NCBI GenBank assembly: GCA_934343915.1
Contig: CAKRIL010000044.1
Span: forward strand, 1-24,177
DNA length: 24,177 nucleotides
Reading direction: 5' to 3'
Origin: an uncultured Lachnospiraceae bacterium
GTDB taxonomy: Bacteria; Bacillota; Clostridia; Lachnospirales; Lachnospiraceae
Part shown: piece by piece, positions 8,006-15,249 of the stretch
How positions within the stretch are numbered: position 1 is the first letter of the stretch
How the letters are laid out: each line of letters starts with the position of its first letter
Made by a program: the position numbers and the translations under genes
The notes under the pieces: generated by a model
Databases searched by the model: none
Told to the model about the DNA's origin: nothing
Seen by the model: the letters and a program-made list of their open reading frames with translations, nothing else

Positions 8006-9796
8006 ATGGATGCTGTATCGGTGACACTGTTATGCCTTGGACTGTTTAGCGGAATTGCACTGTTCCTGTATGGAATGAGCGTGATGGGGGACGGTCTTAA
8101 GAAGGTCGCGGGAAATAAGCTTGAGACACTTTTGTATGGGTTGACAAGCACACCTATTAAGGGAATTTTGCTGGGAGCAGGTGTTACGGCTATTATACAG
8201 TCATCCTCAGCTACATCTGTTATGGTAGTCGGATTCGTTAATTCCGGTATGATGAAGGTTATGCAGGGAATCGGTATCATAATGGGTGCCAATATCGGAA
8301 CCAGTATAACAGGCTGGATTCTGTGTCTGTCGGATATTCAGGGAGCAAGCGGTATTGCAGCATTGTTATCTTCATCGAGTATCGCGGCGATAGTGGCAAT
8401 CATAGGTCTGCTTGTGAGAAATCTGTCAAAGAAGGAGTCACACAAGGCTCTCGGAGATATCATGTTCGGCTTCACAATCCTTATGATAGGTATGTCGACC
8501 ATGAAGGAGGCAATGTCACCGCTTCAGGACAATCCGTTTTTTATGGGAATGCTCACCAAGTTCTCCAATCCGTTTCTTGGTATTCTTTTAGGTATAGTTA
8601 TAACAGCCGTGCTTCAGAGCGCATCAGCTTCAGTTGGTATTTTACAGTCGGTGGCAATGTCAGGCTACTTACCGTTCTCGGCAGCACTGCCTATTGTAAT
8701 GGGTATCGGTGTAGGTGCTGCCTGCCCGGTTCTCATGAGCGGTATGAGTTCTAACAAGAACGGCAGGAGAACGGCACTTGTATATCTTTTTAATGATTTG
8801 TTCGGAATGATTATATGCGGGACGCTTTTCTATACGATTCAGGCGATAGTGACGAGGGGAGGACAGTTCTCGTTTATGAGTATCGAGATGAATTCCTTAT
8901 CGATTGCGCTTCTTAACACGGTATACAGGGTTATAACGATTATTTTCCTTGCACCTTTTATCAAGCAGATTAACAAGCTTATGTTCTGGCTTGTCAAGGA
9001 TTCTGAGGATGAGGTTGAGGATCAGGCTGATTTCGATCTGCTTGAGGAGAGATTCTTAAGGAACCCTGAGCTTGCACTCACGCAGGTTGGTGTCGTAATG
9101 AACGGAATGGCAAGGAAGGCACAGAAGAATGTGATGAGAGCCTTCGACCTCATGGACAATTATTCCGTGGAGAAGTACAACATCATTCAGGAGAAGGAAA
9201 ACATTATAGATAAATACGAGGATAAGCTCGATACATATATGATGAAGATTACGGCTGTCGGACTCAATAAGAGCCAGACGGTGCAGAATTCCAAGTATCT
9301 TCATACTGTGAGTGACTTTGAGCGTATTGCCGACCATGCCTGCGGTATATCAAGGGCGGCGAAGGAAATAGTGGAGAAGAAGATTAAGTTCTCTGACGAT
9401 GCTCAGAGGGAGCTTGCGATTTTATACAGTGCGGTTAAGGAAGAGCTTGATATGACGGTTAAATCCTTTACAGAGGATGACATAGATATGGCAAGACAGG
9501 TTGAGCCGTTAAGAATAACGGTCAGAATGTTATGCGCCGAGCTTAAGCGCAATCATATTGCACGTCTTCAGAGCGGCAATTGTGATGCAATCAACGGATT
9601 TGTTTTTAACGATTTACTCACTAATCTTGAGAGAATCGTTGCACACTGCTCCAATATAGCCGTTGCGATGATGGAATTTGAATCTGATGATTTTAACACG
9701 CATCAGTATCTTAAGGAGCTGAGGGATTCTGAGGATTCGGGAATTGTAAAGGATGTCAACTACTATTCGAATAAGTATTCGGTGGATAAAAAGTAA
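8006..9796 (+). CDS. Na/Pi cotransporter family protein with PhoU-like domain
   Basis: 596 aa. The N-terminal half (about 1-330) is a membrane domain with the two inverted repeats typical of the NptA/type II Na+-phosphate family: the first carries QSSSATSVMVVGFVNSG, the second LQSASASVGILQ, each preceded by a GA/GI-rich helix (LLGAGVTAII; LLGIVITAVL). An acidic stretch (DSEDEVEDQAD) leads into a C-terminal helical domain (about 345-560) resembling PhoU, with the SDFERIADHACGIS motif seen in PhoU repeats. Such proteins are thought to move phosphate, or another anion, across the cytoplasmic membrane, with the PhoU part sensing or gating; the substrate is not proven for this branch. ATG 8006 is preferred over an in-frame TTG at 8000, which lies only 3 bases from GAGGA. 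The next gene starts 46 bp downstream without a terminator. Confidence 0.9.
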   Translation: MDAVSVTLLCLGLFSGIALFLYGMSVMGDGLKKVAGNKLETLLYGLTSTPIKGILLGAGVTAIIQSSSATSVMVVGFVNSGMMKVMQGIGIIMGANIGTSITGWILCLSDIQGASGIAALLSSSSIAAIVAIIGLLVRNLSKKESHKALGDIMFGFTILMIGMSTMKEAMSPLQDNPFFMGMLTKFSNPFLGILLGIVITAVLQSASASVGILQSVAMSGYLPFSAALPIVMGIGVGAACPVLMSGMSSNKNGRRTALVYLFNDLFGMIICGTLFYTIQAIVTRGGQFSFMSIEMNSLSIALLNTVYRVITIIFLAPFIKQINKLMFWLVKDSEDEVEDQADFDLLEERFLRNPELALTQVGVVMNGMARKAQKNVMRAFDLMDNYSVEKYNIIQEKENIIDKYEDKLDTYMMKITAVGLNKSQTVQNSKYLHTVSDFERIADHACGISRAAKEIVEKKIKFSDDAQRELAILYSAVKEELDMTVKSFTEDDIDMARQVEPLRITVRMLCAELKRNHIARLQSGNCDAINGFVFNDLLTNLERIVAHCSNIAVAMMEFESDDFNTHQYLKELRDSEDSGIVKDVNYYSNKYSVDKK

Positions 9797-9842
9797 AAGC
9801 AGGTTATAGAGGAAGAATTTATAATCGGAAGGATTTCACTCT

Positions 9843-11426
9843 ATGTGTAAGGAAAAGCGTATTAATATTGTGTGCATTGCCATCTGCATACTGATTGCCT
9901 GTGCGGTGTTCATATATGTGGGGCAGAATAAGAGGATAAGCTTCTGTGATGAAATATACTCGTATACGATAACTAACTCGGACAGGGCTACATATCAGTT
10001 CGATGTCAACACAATCTATTCAAGGGATGAGATTGTGGATATGCTGTCACACGGCAGCGGAGATTCCATTGTAGGGACTCTTAAGAATGTGGCGAGCGAT
10101 AAGGTGCATCCGCCTTTATATTATGTGTTCATGTATATTGCTTCCGTGATATTCGGGGGACATTCCAAGTGGATTGGCTTGGGAGTCAATATGATATTCC
10201 TGCTCGGTACGGTAGTGCTCATGTGGCTCTTTGTGTATGATATCACCAGGGACAGAATGTTAAGCATTCTGGCACTTATGGTGTATCTGTTCAATATGAG
10301 TACACTGTCGGATGCGATGCTCATAAGAATGTACATGCAGATGACATTTTTTGTGATGGCATTCCTGTACTGCGACAACAGGCTTAAGGATGACGAAAAA
10401 AAGAGAAGAATATATCCGTGGCTTACGGCTGTGACGGTGGGAGGATTTCTTACACAGTATTACTTTGCCTTCTTTGCCATGGCATTCTTCGTTGTGGAAT
10501 TCTTTATTAACAGAAAAAATAACATGGCGAAGGTTAAGACCTATTTCTTTTCAATGCTTACGGCAGTCGGTGTGTCAACATTGATATGGCCTCTGTGGAT
10601 TCCGAGCATGCTCTTTAATTCCCACGCAGGTTCGATCGCTGAGAGTGCAGTTGATTTCAGACATTTTTTTGTTAGGATATATGAGGCGTTCAGAACACTT
10701 CAGGTTTCGATTTTTCAGAAGGCTTATGCTGCTGGAATGATTTTTTTCGTGGTTTTGTGTGTGGTGTTCTTTTTATCTAAGCGGGTGAGGGAATATAGAA
10801 CAGGTATCAGGAATCTTGTGATAAAGATGGTTGCGGCGCTGCTTGCGTATTCAATACTTGTCCGTATTCTTACGCCGGATTATCTGACATCACCGAGATA
10901 TTACTATGCGGCTCAGATGCTTGAGATTGTCTCGATTATAGTTATGCTGTATTCGCTCATAACTGAGTATGCGGTCAAGCATGCGGTATGTGTATCTGCG
11001 TGTGTGTGCGTGCTGCTTATAGCGGGAGATGTATGCGGGTATGCTTTCGGATATGGTATAGATTACTATGGGAATGCCAAGGTGTATGATGAACGTATGG
11101 AGAAGCTTGGAGAATATTCGGATGCAATGTGGGTGCTTACGGATTACAATTCGTACAGGCTTGATGCCATGGTGAATTATCTGTGCATACCGGAGTATGT
11201 TGCTGTGATTGATACCGGTGATGCGGCAGAATACAACAGACTTGATGAGCTTAACGGTGTTGACAGGACGGTAATTATCTCACTTGAACATATGGTCAAT
11301 TATGAGACTGTTGATTTTTCCGACAGAGGCTTGTATTTTCTGATAGCAGCTACGGGAAGATTTGCAAAATCGGAACTGTTGTTTTCAGAGGACGGAGTTC
11401 GGGTATACGAAGCTGAATTACAGTAA
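9843..11426 (+). CDS. GT-C fold membrane glycosyltransferase (GT39/ArnT-like)
   Basis: 527 aa integral membrane protein with many hydrophobic segments, beginning with a signal-anchor-like helix (residues 8-26). The first external loop has the acidic pair Asp36-Glu37 in SFCDEIYSY, the expected catalytic or metal site of GT-C enzymes that use polyprenyl-phosphate sugars. VHPPLYYVFMY (88-98) and IRMYMQMTFF (about 160) match conserved GT39/PMT-like landmarks. The C-terminal 100 residues form a soluble domain. The likely role is transfer of a sugar from a lipid-linked donor to a cell-envelope acceptor outside the membrane; donor and acceptor are unknown. GGAAGGA lies upstream of the ATG. It follows the phosphate transporter gene closely and ends at a clear terminator, so the two may form an operon. 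Confidence 0.85.
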   Translation: MCKEKRINIVCIAICILIACAVFIYVGQNKRISFCDEIYSYTITNSDRATYQFDVNTIYSRDEIVDMLSHGSGDSIVGTLKNVASDKVHPPLYYVFMYIASVIFGGHSKWIGLGVNMIFLLGTVVLMWLFVYDITRDRMLSILALMVYLFNMSTLSDAMLIRMYMQMTFFVMAFLYCDNRLKDDEKKRRIYPWLTAVTVGGFLTQYYFAFFAMAFFVVEFFINRKNNMAKVKTYFFSMLTAVGVSTLIWPLWIPSMLFNSHAGSIAESAVDFRHFFVRIYEAFRTLQVSIFQKAYAAGMIFFVVLCVVFFLSKRVREYRTGIRNLVIKMVAALLAYSILVRILTPDYLTSPRYYYAAQMLEIVSIIVMLYSLITEYAVKHAVCVSACVCVLLIAGDVCGYAFGYGIDYYGNAKVYDERMEKLGEYSDAMWVLTDYNSYRLDAMVNYLCIPEYVAVIDTGDAAEYNRLDELNGVDRTVIISLEHMVNYETVDFSDRGLYFLIAATGRFAKSELLFSEDGVRVYEAELQ

Positions 11427-11470
11427 AATGCCCCATCCACAGGTGTGCCTGTGAGATGGGGTTTTACTTT
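11427..11470. terminator. Rho-independent terminator, probably bidirectional
   Basis: CCCCATC (11431-11437) pairs with GATGGGG (11455-11461), with an inner CACAG/CTGTG stem and one bulged A. It is followed by TTTTACTTT; the 5' side is AAAAT, giving T-rich flanks for both the glycosyltransferase gene and the XRE gene. Confidence 0.8.
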
Positions 11471-11479
11471 GCGGTGCTC

Positions 11480-11830
11480 TTATTCTTCGTTTCGATTGCG
11501 GTTAAGTCGTGTGAACTCACGGGCGATTAACAGAATGGATTCGTTATATTCAAGCGGAAGTGATGACATCATAGAGACAACATCTTTTTGCATATCATTT
11601 TGATTACCCTGTCCGAAGACAATGGTGTCAAGTGATACATGCAGACCTTTTGAAAGCTTGATTAGGGTGTCCACGGACATTGATTTGCGTCCGTTCTCGA
11701 TTTCCGATAAGAAGGTTACAGATATTCCGGTTCGTTCAGCAAGGTCTTGCTGTGTCATGTTGAGAGAACGTCTGAGTTGGTAAATCTTGTTGCCTATGAT
11801 ACGGTTAGTATCATGGGAAGTACAGTTCAT
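11480..11830 (-). CDS. XRE-family transcriptional regulator
   Basis: 116 aa. Residues about 10-70 are an HTH_3/Cro-C1 domain: IGNKIYQLRRSLNMTQQDLA, then GISVTFLSEIENGRKSMSVD, with the recognition helix around VTFLSEIENGR, then LIKLSKGLHVSLDTIVFG. The remaining 45 residues are helical and could dimerise; no known ligand domain is present. It has the best ribosome binding site in the window: AAAGGAGG at 11837-11844 on the minus strand, 6 bases before the ATG. An inverted repeat lies in its 5' region, and a related box sits near the promoter of the divergent small gene, suggesting autoregulation and control of that neighbour (inference). Confidence 0.9.
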   Translation of the reverse strand: MNCTSHDTNRIIGNKIYQLRRSLNMTQQDLAERTGISVTFLSEIENGRKSMSVDTLIKLSKGLHVSLDTIVFGQGNQNDMQKDVVSMMSSLPLEYNESILLIAREFTRLNRNRNEE

Positions 11831-11855
11831 ATATTTCCTCCTTTGCTGTTTTCTT

Positions 11856-11873
11856 GTTAAATCTAAGTTTAAC
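11856..11873. promoter_or_regulatory. Candidate XRE operator
   Basis: GTTAAA (11856-11861), 6 bp, TTTAAC (11868-11873): a perfect 6-bp dyad next to a minus-strand TATAGT -10 (11872-11877) of the XRE gene. The location just downstream of a -10 is typical of an autorepression site. Confidence 0.5.
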
Positions 11874-11928
11874 TATAAATACAAAATACCAAATTATGGA
11901 AATTAATTAAATTAACGCTGGTTTATAA

Positions 11929-11941
11929 TTTGTTAAACAAA
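11929..11941. promoter_or_regulatory. Palindrome upstream of the small-ORF promoter
   Basis: TTTGTTAAACAAA is a perfect 13-bp palindrome ending 6 bp before the -35 at 11948. It shares TTGTTAAA with the sequence at 11854-11861 that overlaps the other candidate operator. Confidence 0.5.
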
Positions 11942-11947
11942 GACATT

Positions 11948-11976
11948 TTGACATGCTTTTCATACAATGCTACAAT
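11948..11976 (+). promoter_or_regulatory. Near-consensus promoter of the small conserved ORF
   Basis: TTGACA (11948-11953), a 17-bp spacer and TACAAT (11971-11976), the latter preceded by TGC (11968-11970), an extended -10. One of the strongest predicted promoters in the window, placed before a 115-aa gene. Confidence 0.8.
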
Positions 11977-12035
11977 GAATGAAGATTAAAAACAAATTTA
12001 ATCTGCGCAGCAGTTGAGACAGGAGAGTGAAGCAG

Positions 12036-12383
12036 TTGGGAATTGAGATGGAGGATATTCTCGGATTCAATTTTTTTCAATATGGAAGTCCGTACACGGG
12101 CGAATGCGGGGGAATGCATTTTCGAATGGAGAGGAATCCGCTTGAGAATGTTGTATTCAACCATGACCCGCACAAGAATGATGAGGCACTGTTCAATGTG
12201 ACCGTGTGGCGCGGGCCGTTTAACTATGATACAACGACACAGAAAAAGACCACTGCACAGTTCCCTTTTACGGAGGAGGGAAGAATACAGGCTGTGGAGT
12301 GGCTCAATGAGAGATATGCCGAGAGAACGGATTACTGGGCGGAGGGAATACCTCTGTTCCCAAGATATACAACAGAAGATTAG
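12036..12383 (+). CDS. Small conserved hypothetical protein
   Basis: About 115 aa, soluble, no signal peptide or membrane segment. Visible blocks: EDILGFNFFQYGSPYTGECG, GMHFRMERNPLENV, LFNVTVWRGPFNY, then a basic KKTTAQ followed by FPFTEEGRIQAVEWLNERYA and a Trp-containing tail. This resembles small uncharacterised clostridial proteins, but I cannot name a function. Start choice: AGGAGA (12021-12026) gives 9-base spacing to TTG 12036; GTG 12027 abuts that site, and ATG 12048 is 21 bases away. The start is therefore uncertain, but the frame is not. It has its own strong promoter and is divergent from the XRE gene. Its stop codon overlaps the LysR gene's stop by 4 bp (TTAG). Confidence 0.75.
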   Translation: MGIEMEDILGFNFFQYGSPYTGECGGMHFRMERNPLENVVFNHDPHKNDEALFNVTVWRGPFNYDTTTQKKTTAQFPFTEEGRIQAVEWLNERYAERTDYWAEGIPLFPRYTTED

Positions 12384-13300
12384 TCCGATGTAATACCGCA
12401 AAGAAAGTTGGAGACAGCATCGGAGAGAGGCAGAGCGTCACTTACACAGTAGCTTACCTCTCTTTTTTTTATGTGCAGATTAGGAGGGGTGACCTCCATA
12501 AGAGCACCTGTCTCAAGCTCATTCTTCACGAATTCGCGTATGACGCAGCCGATTCCGAGACCTGTCTTGGCGAATTCGATTAACAGATCCATACTTCCGA
12601 TTTCCATGAGAGTCGTCTGTGCAAGAGGAAGCTCATTGATATATGAATCGACATAGGTACGAGTGACATTGTCCTTGGTCAGAAGCATAAGATTGGCACC
12701 GTGAAACAATCTGCTCATGTCGGTGTGCTCCCTGACGAGAAGATTCTTTATATAGGAAGGGGAAGCTACAAAGGTATCCTGAATCGAGCCGGCACTGTAC
12801 AGCTTAAGTCCGCTCGTCGAGTCGGGAGTTGCAATCAGCCCTATATCTATGTCGTGATTATCGATAAGCGCCTTGGTATGTATGGATGACTGGCAGTTGA
12901 TTGAAATATTGACATGAGGGTTCCTGCACACGAACTTTTGAAGGCGCGGCAGCAGTATGTATTTGCAGAGAGTGTTGCTGGCACCGAAGCGTATGCGACC
13001 TACACCTAATGCACGTCTGCTGCTTAGAAGCATTTCACCGGCACCTATCTCGTTGAATGCCGTCAGTACATGACCGTAGAGCAGTTCGCCGTCATCTGTC
13101 AGACGTACACCTCTTGAACTGCGGATAAAAAGAACCGTGCCAAGCCCGGCCTCAAGCTGGCGGATTGCCTTGCTCACTGCGGGCTGGCTTATGAATAGTT
13201 TCTTTGAGGCCTCCGAGAGATTCCCGCTCTGTGCAACAGCGAGAAATATATTATACAGATTCAGTGCTGCATGGTTGATGCTGTCAGGCTTATTTTTCAT
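12380..13300 (-). CDS. LysR-family transcriptional regulator
   Basis: 306 aa, normal length for the family. The N-terminal winged HTH (about 12-72) reads LYNIFLAVAQSGNLSEASKK, then LFISQPAVSKAIRQLEAGLG and VRLTDDGELL. The effector-binding domain (about 95-300) has the two-lobe LysR fold pattern (RIRFGASNTLCKYILLPRLQ; LIEFAKTGLGIGCVIREFV). The ligand is unknown. AAAGGA (13309-13314) lies upstream of the ATG. It is divergent from leuC-leuD across a 167-bp spacer with a textbook LysR recognition palindrome, so it is the probable regulator of leucine-pathway isomerase genes and of itself. The predicted minus-strand TATAAT (13326-13331) lies within that palindrome. Confidence 0.93.
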   Translation of the reverse strand: MKNKPDSINHAALNLYNIFLAVAQSGNLSEASKKLFISQPAVSKAIRQLEAGLGTVLFIRSSRGVRLTDDGELLYGHVLTAFNEIGAGEMLLSSRRALGVGRIRFGASNTLCKYILLPRLQKFVCRNPHVNISINCQSSIHTKALIDNHDIDIGLIATPDSTSGLKLYSAGSIQDTFVASPSYIKNLLVREHTDMSRLFHGANLMLLTKDNVTRTYVDSYINELPLAQTTLMEIGSMDLLIEFAKTGLGIGCVIREFVKNELETGALMEVTPPNLHIKKREVSYCVSDALPLSDAVSNFLCGITSD

Positions 13301-13321
13301 GCTAATCGTCCTTTCTATATG

Positions 13322-13350
13322 ATTTATTATAACTGGCAGTTATAATAAAT
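13322..13350. promoter_or_regulatory. 29-bp perfect palindrome, LysR recognition site
   Basis: Two 14-bp arms are exact reverse complements around a single G at 13336. The core ATAAC-TGGCA-GTTAT (13329-13343) fits the T-N11-A LysR box. The centre falls at about -65 from the predicted leuC start (near 13401), the standard place for a LysR recognition site, and the palindrome covers a -10 of the lysR gene, fitting autorepression. Confidence 0.8.
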
Positions 13351-13372
13351 ATAAATAATATGTATTTTTAGA

Positions 13373-13394
13373 ATAACAGAAAATATGTTATGAT
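13373..13394 (+). promoter_or_regulatory. leuCD promoter with possible LysR activation half-sites
   Basis: Extended -10 TGTTATGAT (13386-13394) with no recognisable -35 (TTTTAG at the expected place), as for an activator-dependent promoter. ATAAC (13373-13377) and GTTAT (13387-13391) repeat the half-sites of the upstream palindrome with a 9-bp gap, a candidate activation site. Confidence 0.55.
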
Positions 13395-13412
13395 TCAAGT
13401 ATCAACTTAAAT

Positions 13413-13437
13413 ATCCGGTGCAGCGTGTATTCCGGAT
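13413..13437 (+). repeat. Small hairpin in the leuC leader
   Basis: ATCCGG (13413-13418) pairs with CCGGAT (13432-13437) over a 13-nt loop. No T run follows, and no T-box or leader peptide is visible; the function may be none. Confidence 0.3.
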
Positions 13438-13467
13438 TGAAGAAAATCATTGAAGTGAGGAATTATT

Positions 13468-14733
13468 ATGGGTATGACTATGACACAGAAGATTCTTGCA
13501 GCACATGCGGGTCTTCCTTATGTTGAGGCAGGACAGCTTATTGAAGCTGATCTTGATTTGGTTCTTGGAAATGACATAACATCTCCTGTTGCGATTCATG
13601 AGATGGATAAGATGAAGGTGAGCGGAGTGTTCGATAAGGATAAGATTGCACTTGTCCCTGACCACTTTGTTCCGAACAAGGATATCAAGTCCGCTGAGCA
13701 CTGCAAGTGCGTAAGAGAATTTGCCAAGAGAAATGAGATTACCAATTACTTTGAGGTCGGACAGATGGGAATAGAGCATGCCCTGCTTCCCGAGAAAGGT
13801 CTGACTGTGGCAGGTGATGTCGTAATCGGAGCTGATTCACACACATGTACATACGGAGCGCTCGGAGCATTCTCAACAGGTGTGGGCTCTACGGACATGG
13901 CAGCGGGAATGGCTACCGGCAAGGCATGGTTCAAGGTTCCGTCTGCAATCAGGTTCGTGCTTACGGGAAAACCTGCTAAGTGGGTCAGCGGTAAGGATGT
14001 AATCCTTCATATTATTGGTATGATAGGTGTTGATGGAGCTCTGTATAAGTCAATGGAGTTCGTTGGTGACGGAATCAGGAATCTTTCGATGGATGACCGC
14101 TTCACCATTGCGAATATGGCGATTGAAGCCGGTGGCAAGAATGGAATATTCCCGGTTGATGATATTGCAGAGACTTATATTAAGGAGCACTCGACCAAGA
14201 AGTATACCGTATATGAGGCTGATGAGGATGCAGTGTATGATGAGACATACACTATAGATTTAAGCACACTTAAGCCGACGGTTGCATTCCCTCATCTTCC
14301 TGAGAATACTCACACCGTTGATGAGGCAGGGGACATAAAGATTGATCAGGTTGTAATCGGTTCATGTACTAACGGAAGACTCGATGACCTCCGTATTGCT
14401 GCCGAGGTTCTTGAGGGAAGAAAGGTTGCGAAGGGACTCAGGGTTATCGTGATTCCTGCAACACAGGCTATCTATCTTCAGGCGATGGAGGAAGGACTGT
14501 TAAAGACATTCATAGAGGCGGGAGCGGTAGTGAGCACACCTACCTGTGGACCTTGTCTCGGAGGATATATGGGAATACTTGCAGAGGGTGAGAGATGTGT
14601 CTCCACAACCAACCGTAACTTCGTGGGACGTATGGGACACGTTAAGTCAGAGGTATATCTTGCAAGCCCTGCGGTAGCTGCCGCAAGTGCCGTAACAGGA
14701 AAAATAAGTGAGCCTGCCGAGCTTGGCTTGTAG
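13468..14733 (+). CDS. leuC: 3-isopropylmalate dehydratase large subunit
   Basis: With LeuD it isomerises 2-isopropylmalate to 3-isopropylmalate, the second committed step of leucine synthesis, using a [4Fe-4S] cluster. It is 421 aa, the shorter LeuC class related to homoaconitase, compared with about 466 aa in enterobacteria. Cluster ligands are Cys300 (IGSCTNGR), Cys360 and Cys363 (TCGPCLGG). GADSHTCTYGALGAFSTGVG (121-140) is the aconitase-family substrate region. GAGGA precedes the ATG by about 8 bases. It is first in a leuC-leuD operon; leuA and leuB are not in the window. Aconitase and homoaconitase share motifs, but length and pairing with LeuD make LeuC the clear choice. Confidence 0.96.
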   Translation: MGMTMTQKILAAHAGLPYVEAGQLIEADLDLVLGNDITSPVAIHEMDKMKVSGVFDKDKIALVPDHFVPNKDIKSAEHCKCVREFAKRNEITNYFEVGQMGIEHALLPEKGLTVAGDVVIGADSHTCTYGALGAFSTGVGSTDMAAGMATGKAWFKVPSAIRFVLTGKPAKWVSGKDVILHIIGMIGVDGALYKSMEFVGDGIRNLSMDDRFTIANMAIEAGGKNGIFPVDDIAETYIKEHSTKKYTVYEADEDAVYDETYTIDLSTLKPTVAFPHLPENTHTVDEAGDIKIDQVVIGSCTNGRLDDLRIAAEVLEGRKVAKGLRVIVIPATQAIYLQAMEEGLLKTFIEAGAVVSTPTCGPCLGGYMGILAEGERCVSTTNRNFVGRMGHVKSEVYLASPAVAAASAVTGKISEPAELGL

Positions 14734-14763
14734 GCGAAAGCTGCTAGAAAAAGGAGATTATAT

Positions 14764-15249
14764 ATGAAAGCGTCAGGAAGAGTATTTAAATTCGGAGATA
14801 ATGTAGATACGGATGTAATCATCCCTGCAAGATACCTTAATTCATCAGACCCGGCAGAGCTTGCAACACACTGCATGGAGGATATTGATAAGGATTTTGT
14901 CAAGAAGGTAAAGAAGGGCGACATCATTGTTGCTGATAAGAACTTTGGCTGCGGCTCATCAAGAGAGCATGCACCGATTGCGATAAAGGCTGCCGGAGTG
15001 AGCTGCGTTATTGCAGAGACCTTTGCAAGAATCTTTTACCGCAATGCAATCAATATAGGTCTTCCTATTATTGAATGTGCCGAGGCGAGCAGGGATATTG
15101 AGGACGGCGACGAGGTGGAGATTGACTTTGACAGCGGTATTATCACCAATGTCACTAAGAATAAGCAGTACAAGGGTCAGGCATTCCCGGAGTTCATGCA
15201 GAAGCTTATCGCTGCCGGCGGTCTCATTAATTACATTAATAATAAGTAG
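14764..15249 (+). CDS. leuD: 3-isopropylmalate dehydratase small subunit
   Basis: Swivelling-domain partner of LeuC, 161 aa, the usual length for the short class. FGDNVDTDVIIPARYLNSSD (10-29) and FGCGSSREHAPIAIKAAG are the family signatures, the latter contributing the substrate-binding Ser-Arg. AAGGAG (14751-14756) lies 7 bases upstream of the ATG, and the gap to leuC is 30 bp, so they are cotranscribed. The last 14 bp overlap the end of the convergent AP2-domain gene. No hairpin with a T run follows, so + strand transcription may run into antisense of that gene. Confidence 0.96.
   Translation: MKASGRVFKFGDNVDTDVIIPARYLNSSDPAELATHCMEDIDKDFVKKVKKGDIIVADKNFGCGSSREHAPIAIKAAGVSCVIAETFARIFYRNAINIGLPIIECAEASRDIEDGDEVEIDFDSGIITNVTKNKQYKGQAFPEFMQKLIAAGGLINYINNK

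Noticed and set aside
13395..13467. T-box, leader peptide or attenuator before leuC
   Set aside because: The leader is only about 65 nt, has one 6-bp hairpin without a T run, no T-box TGGNACCGCG-like sequence and no Leu-rich short ORF.
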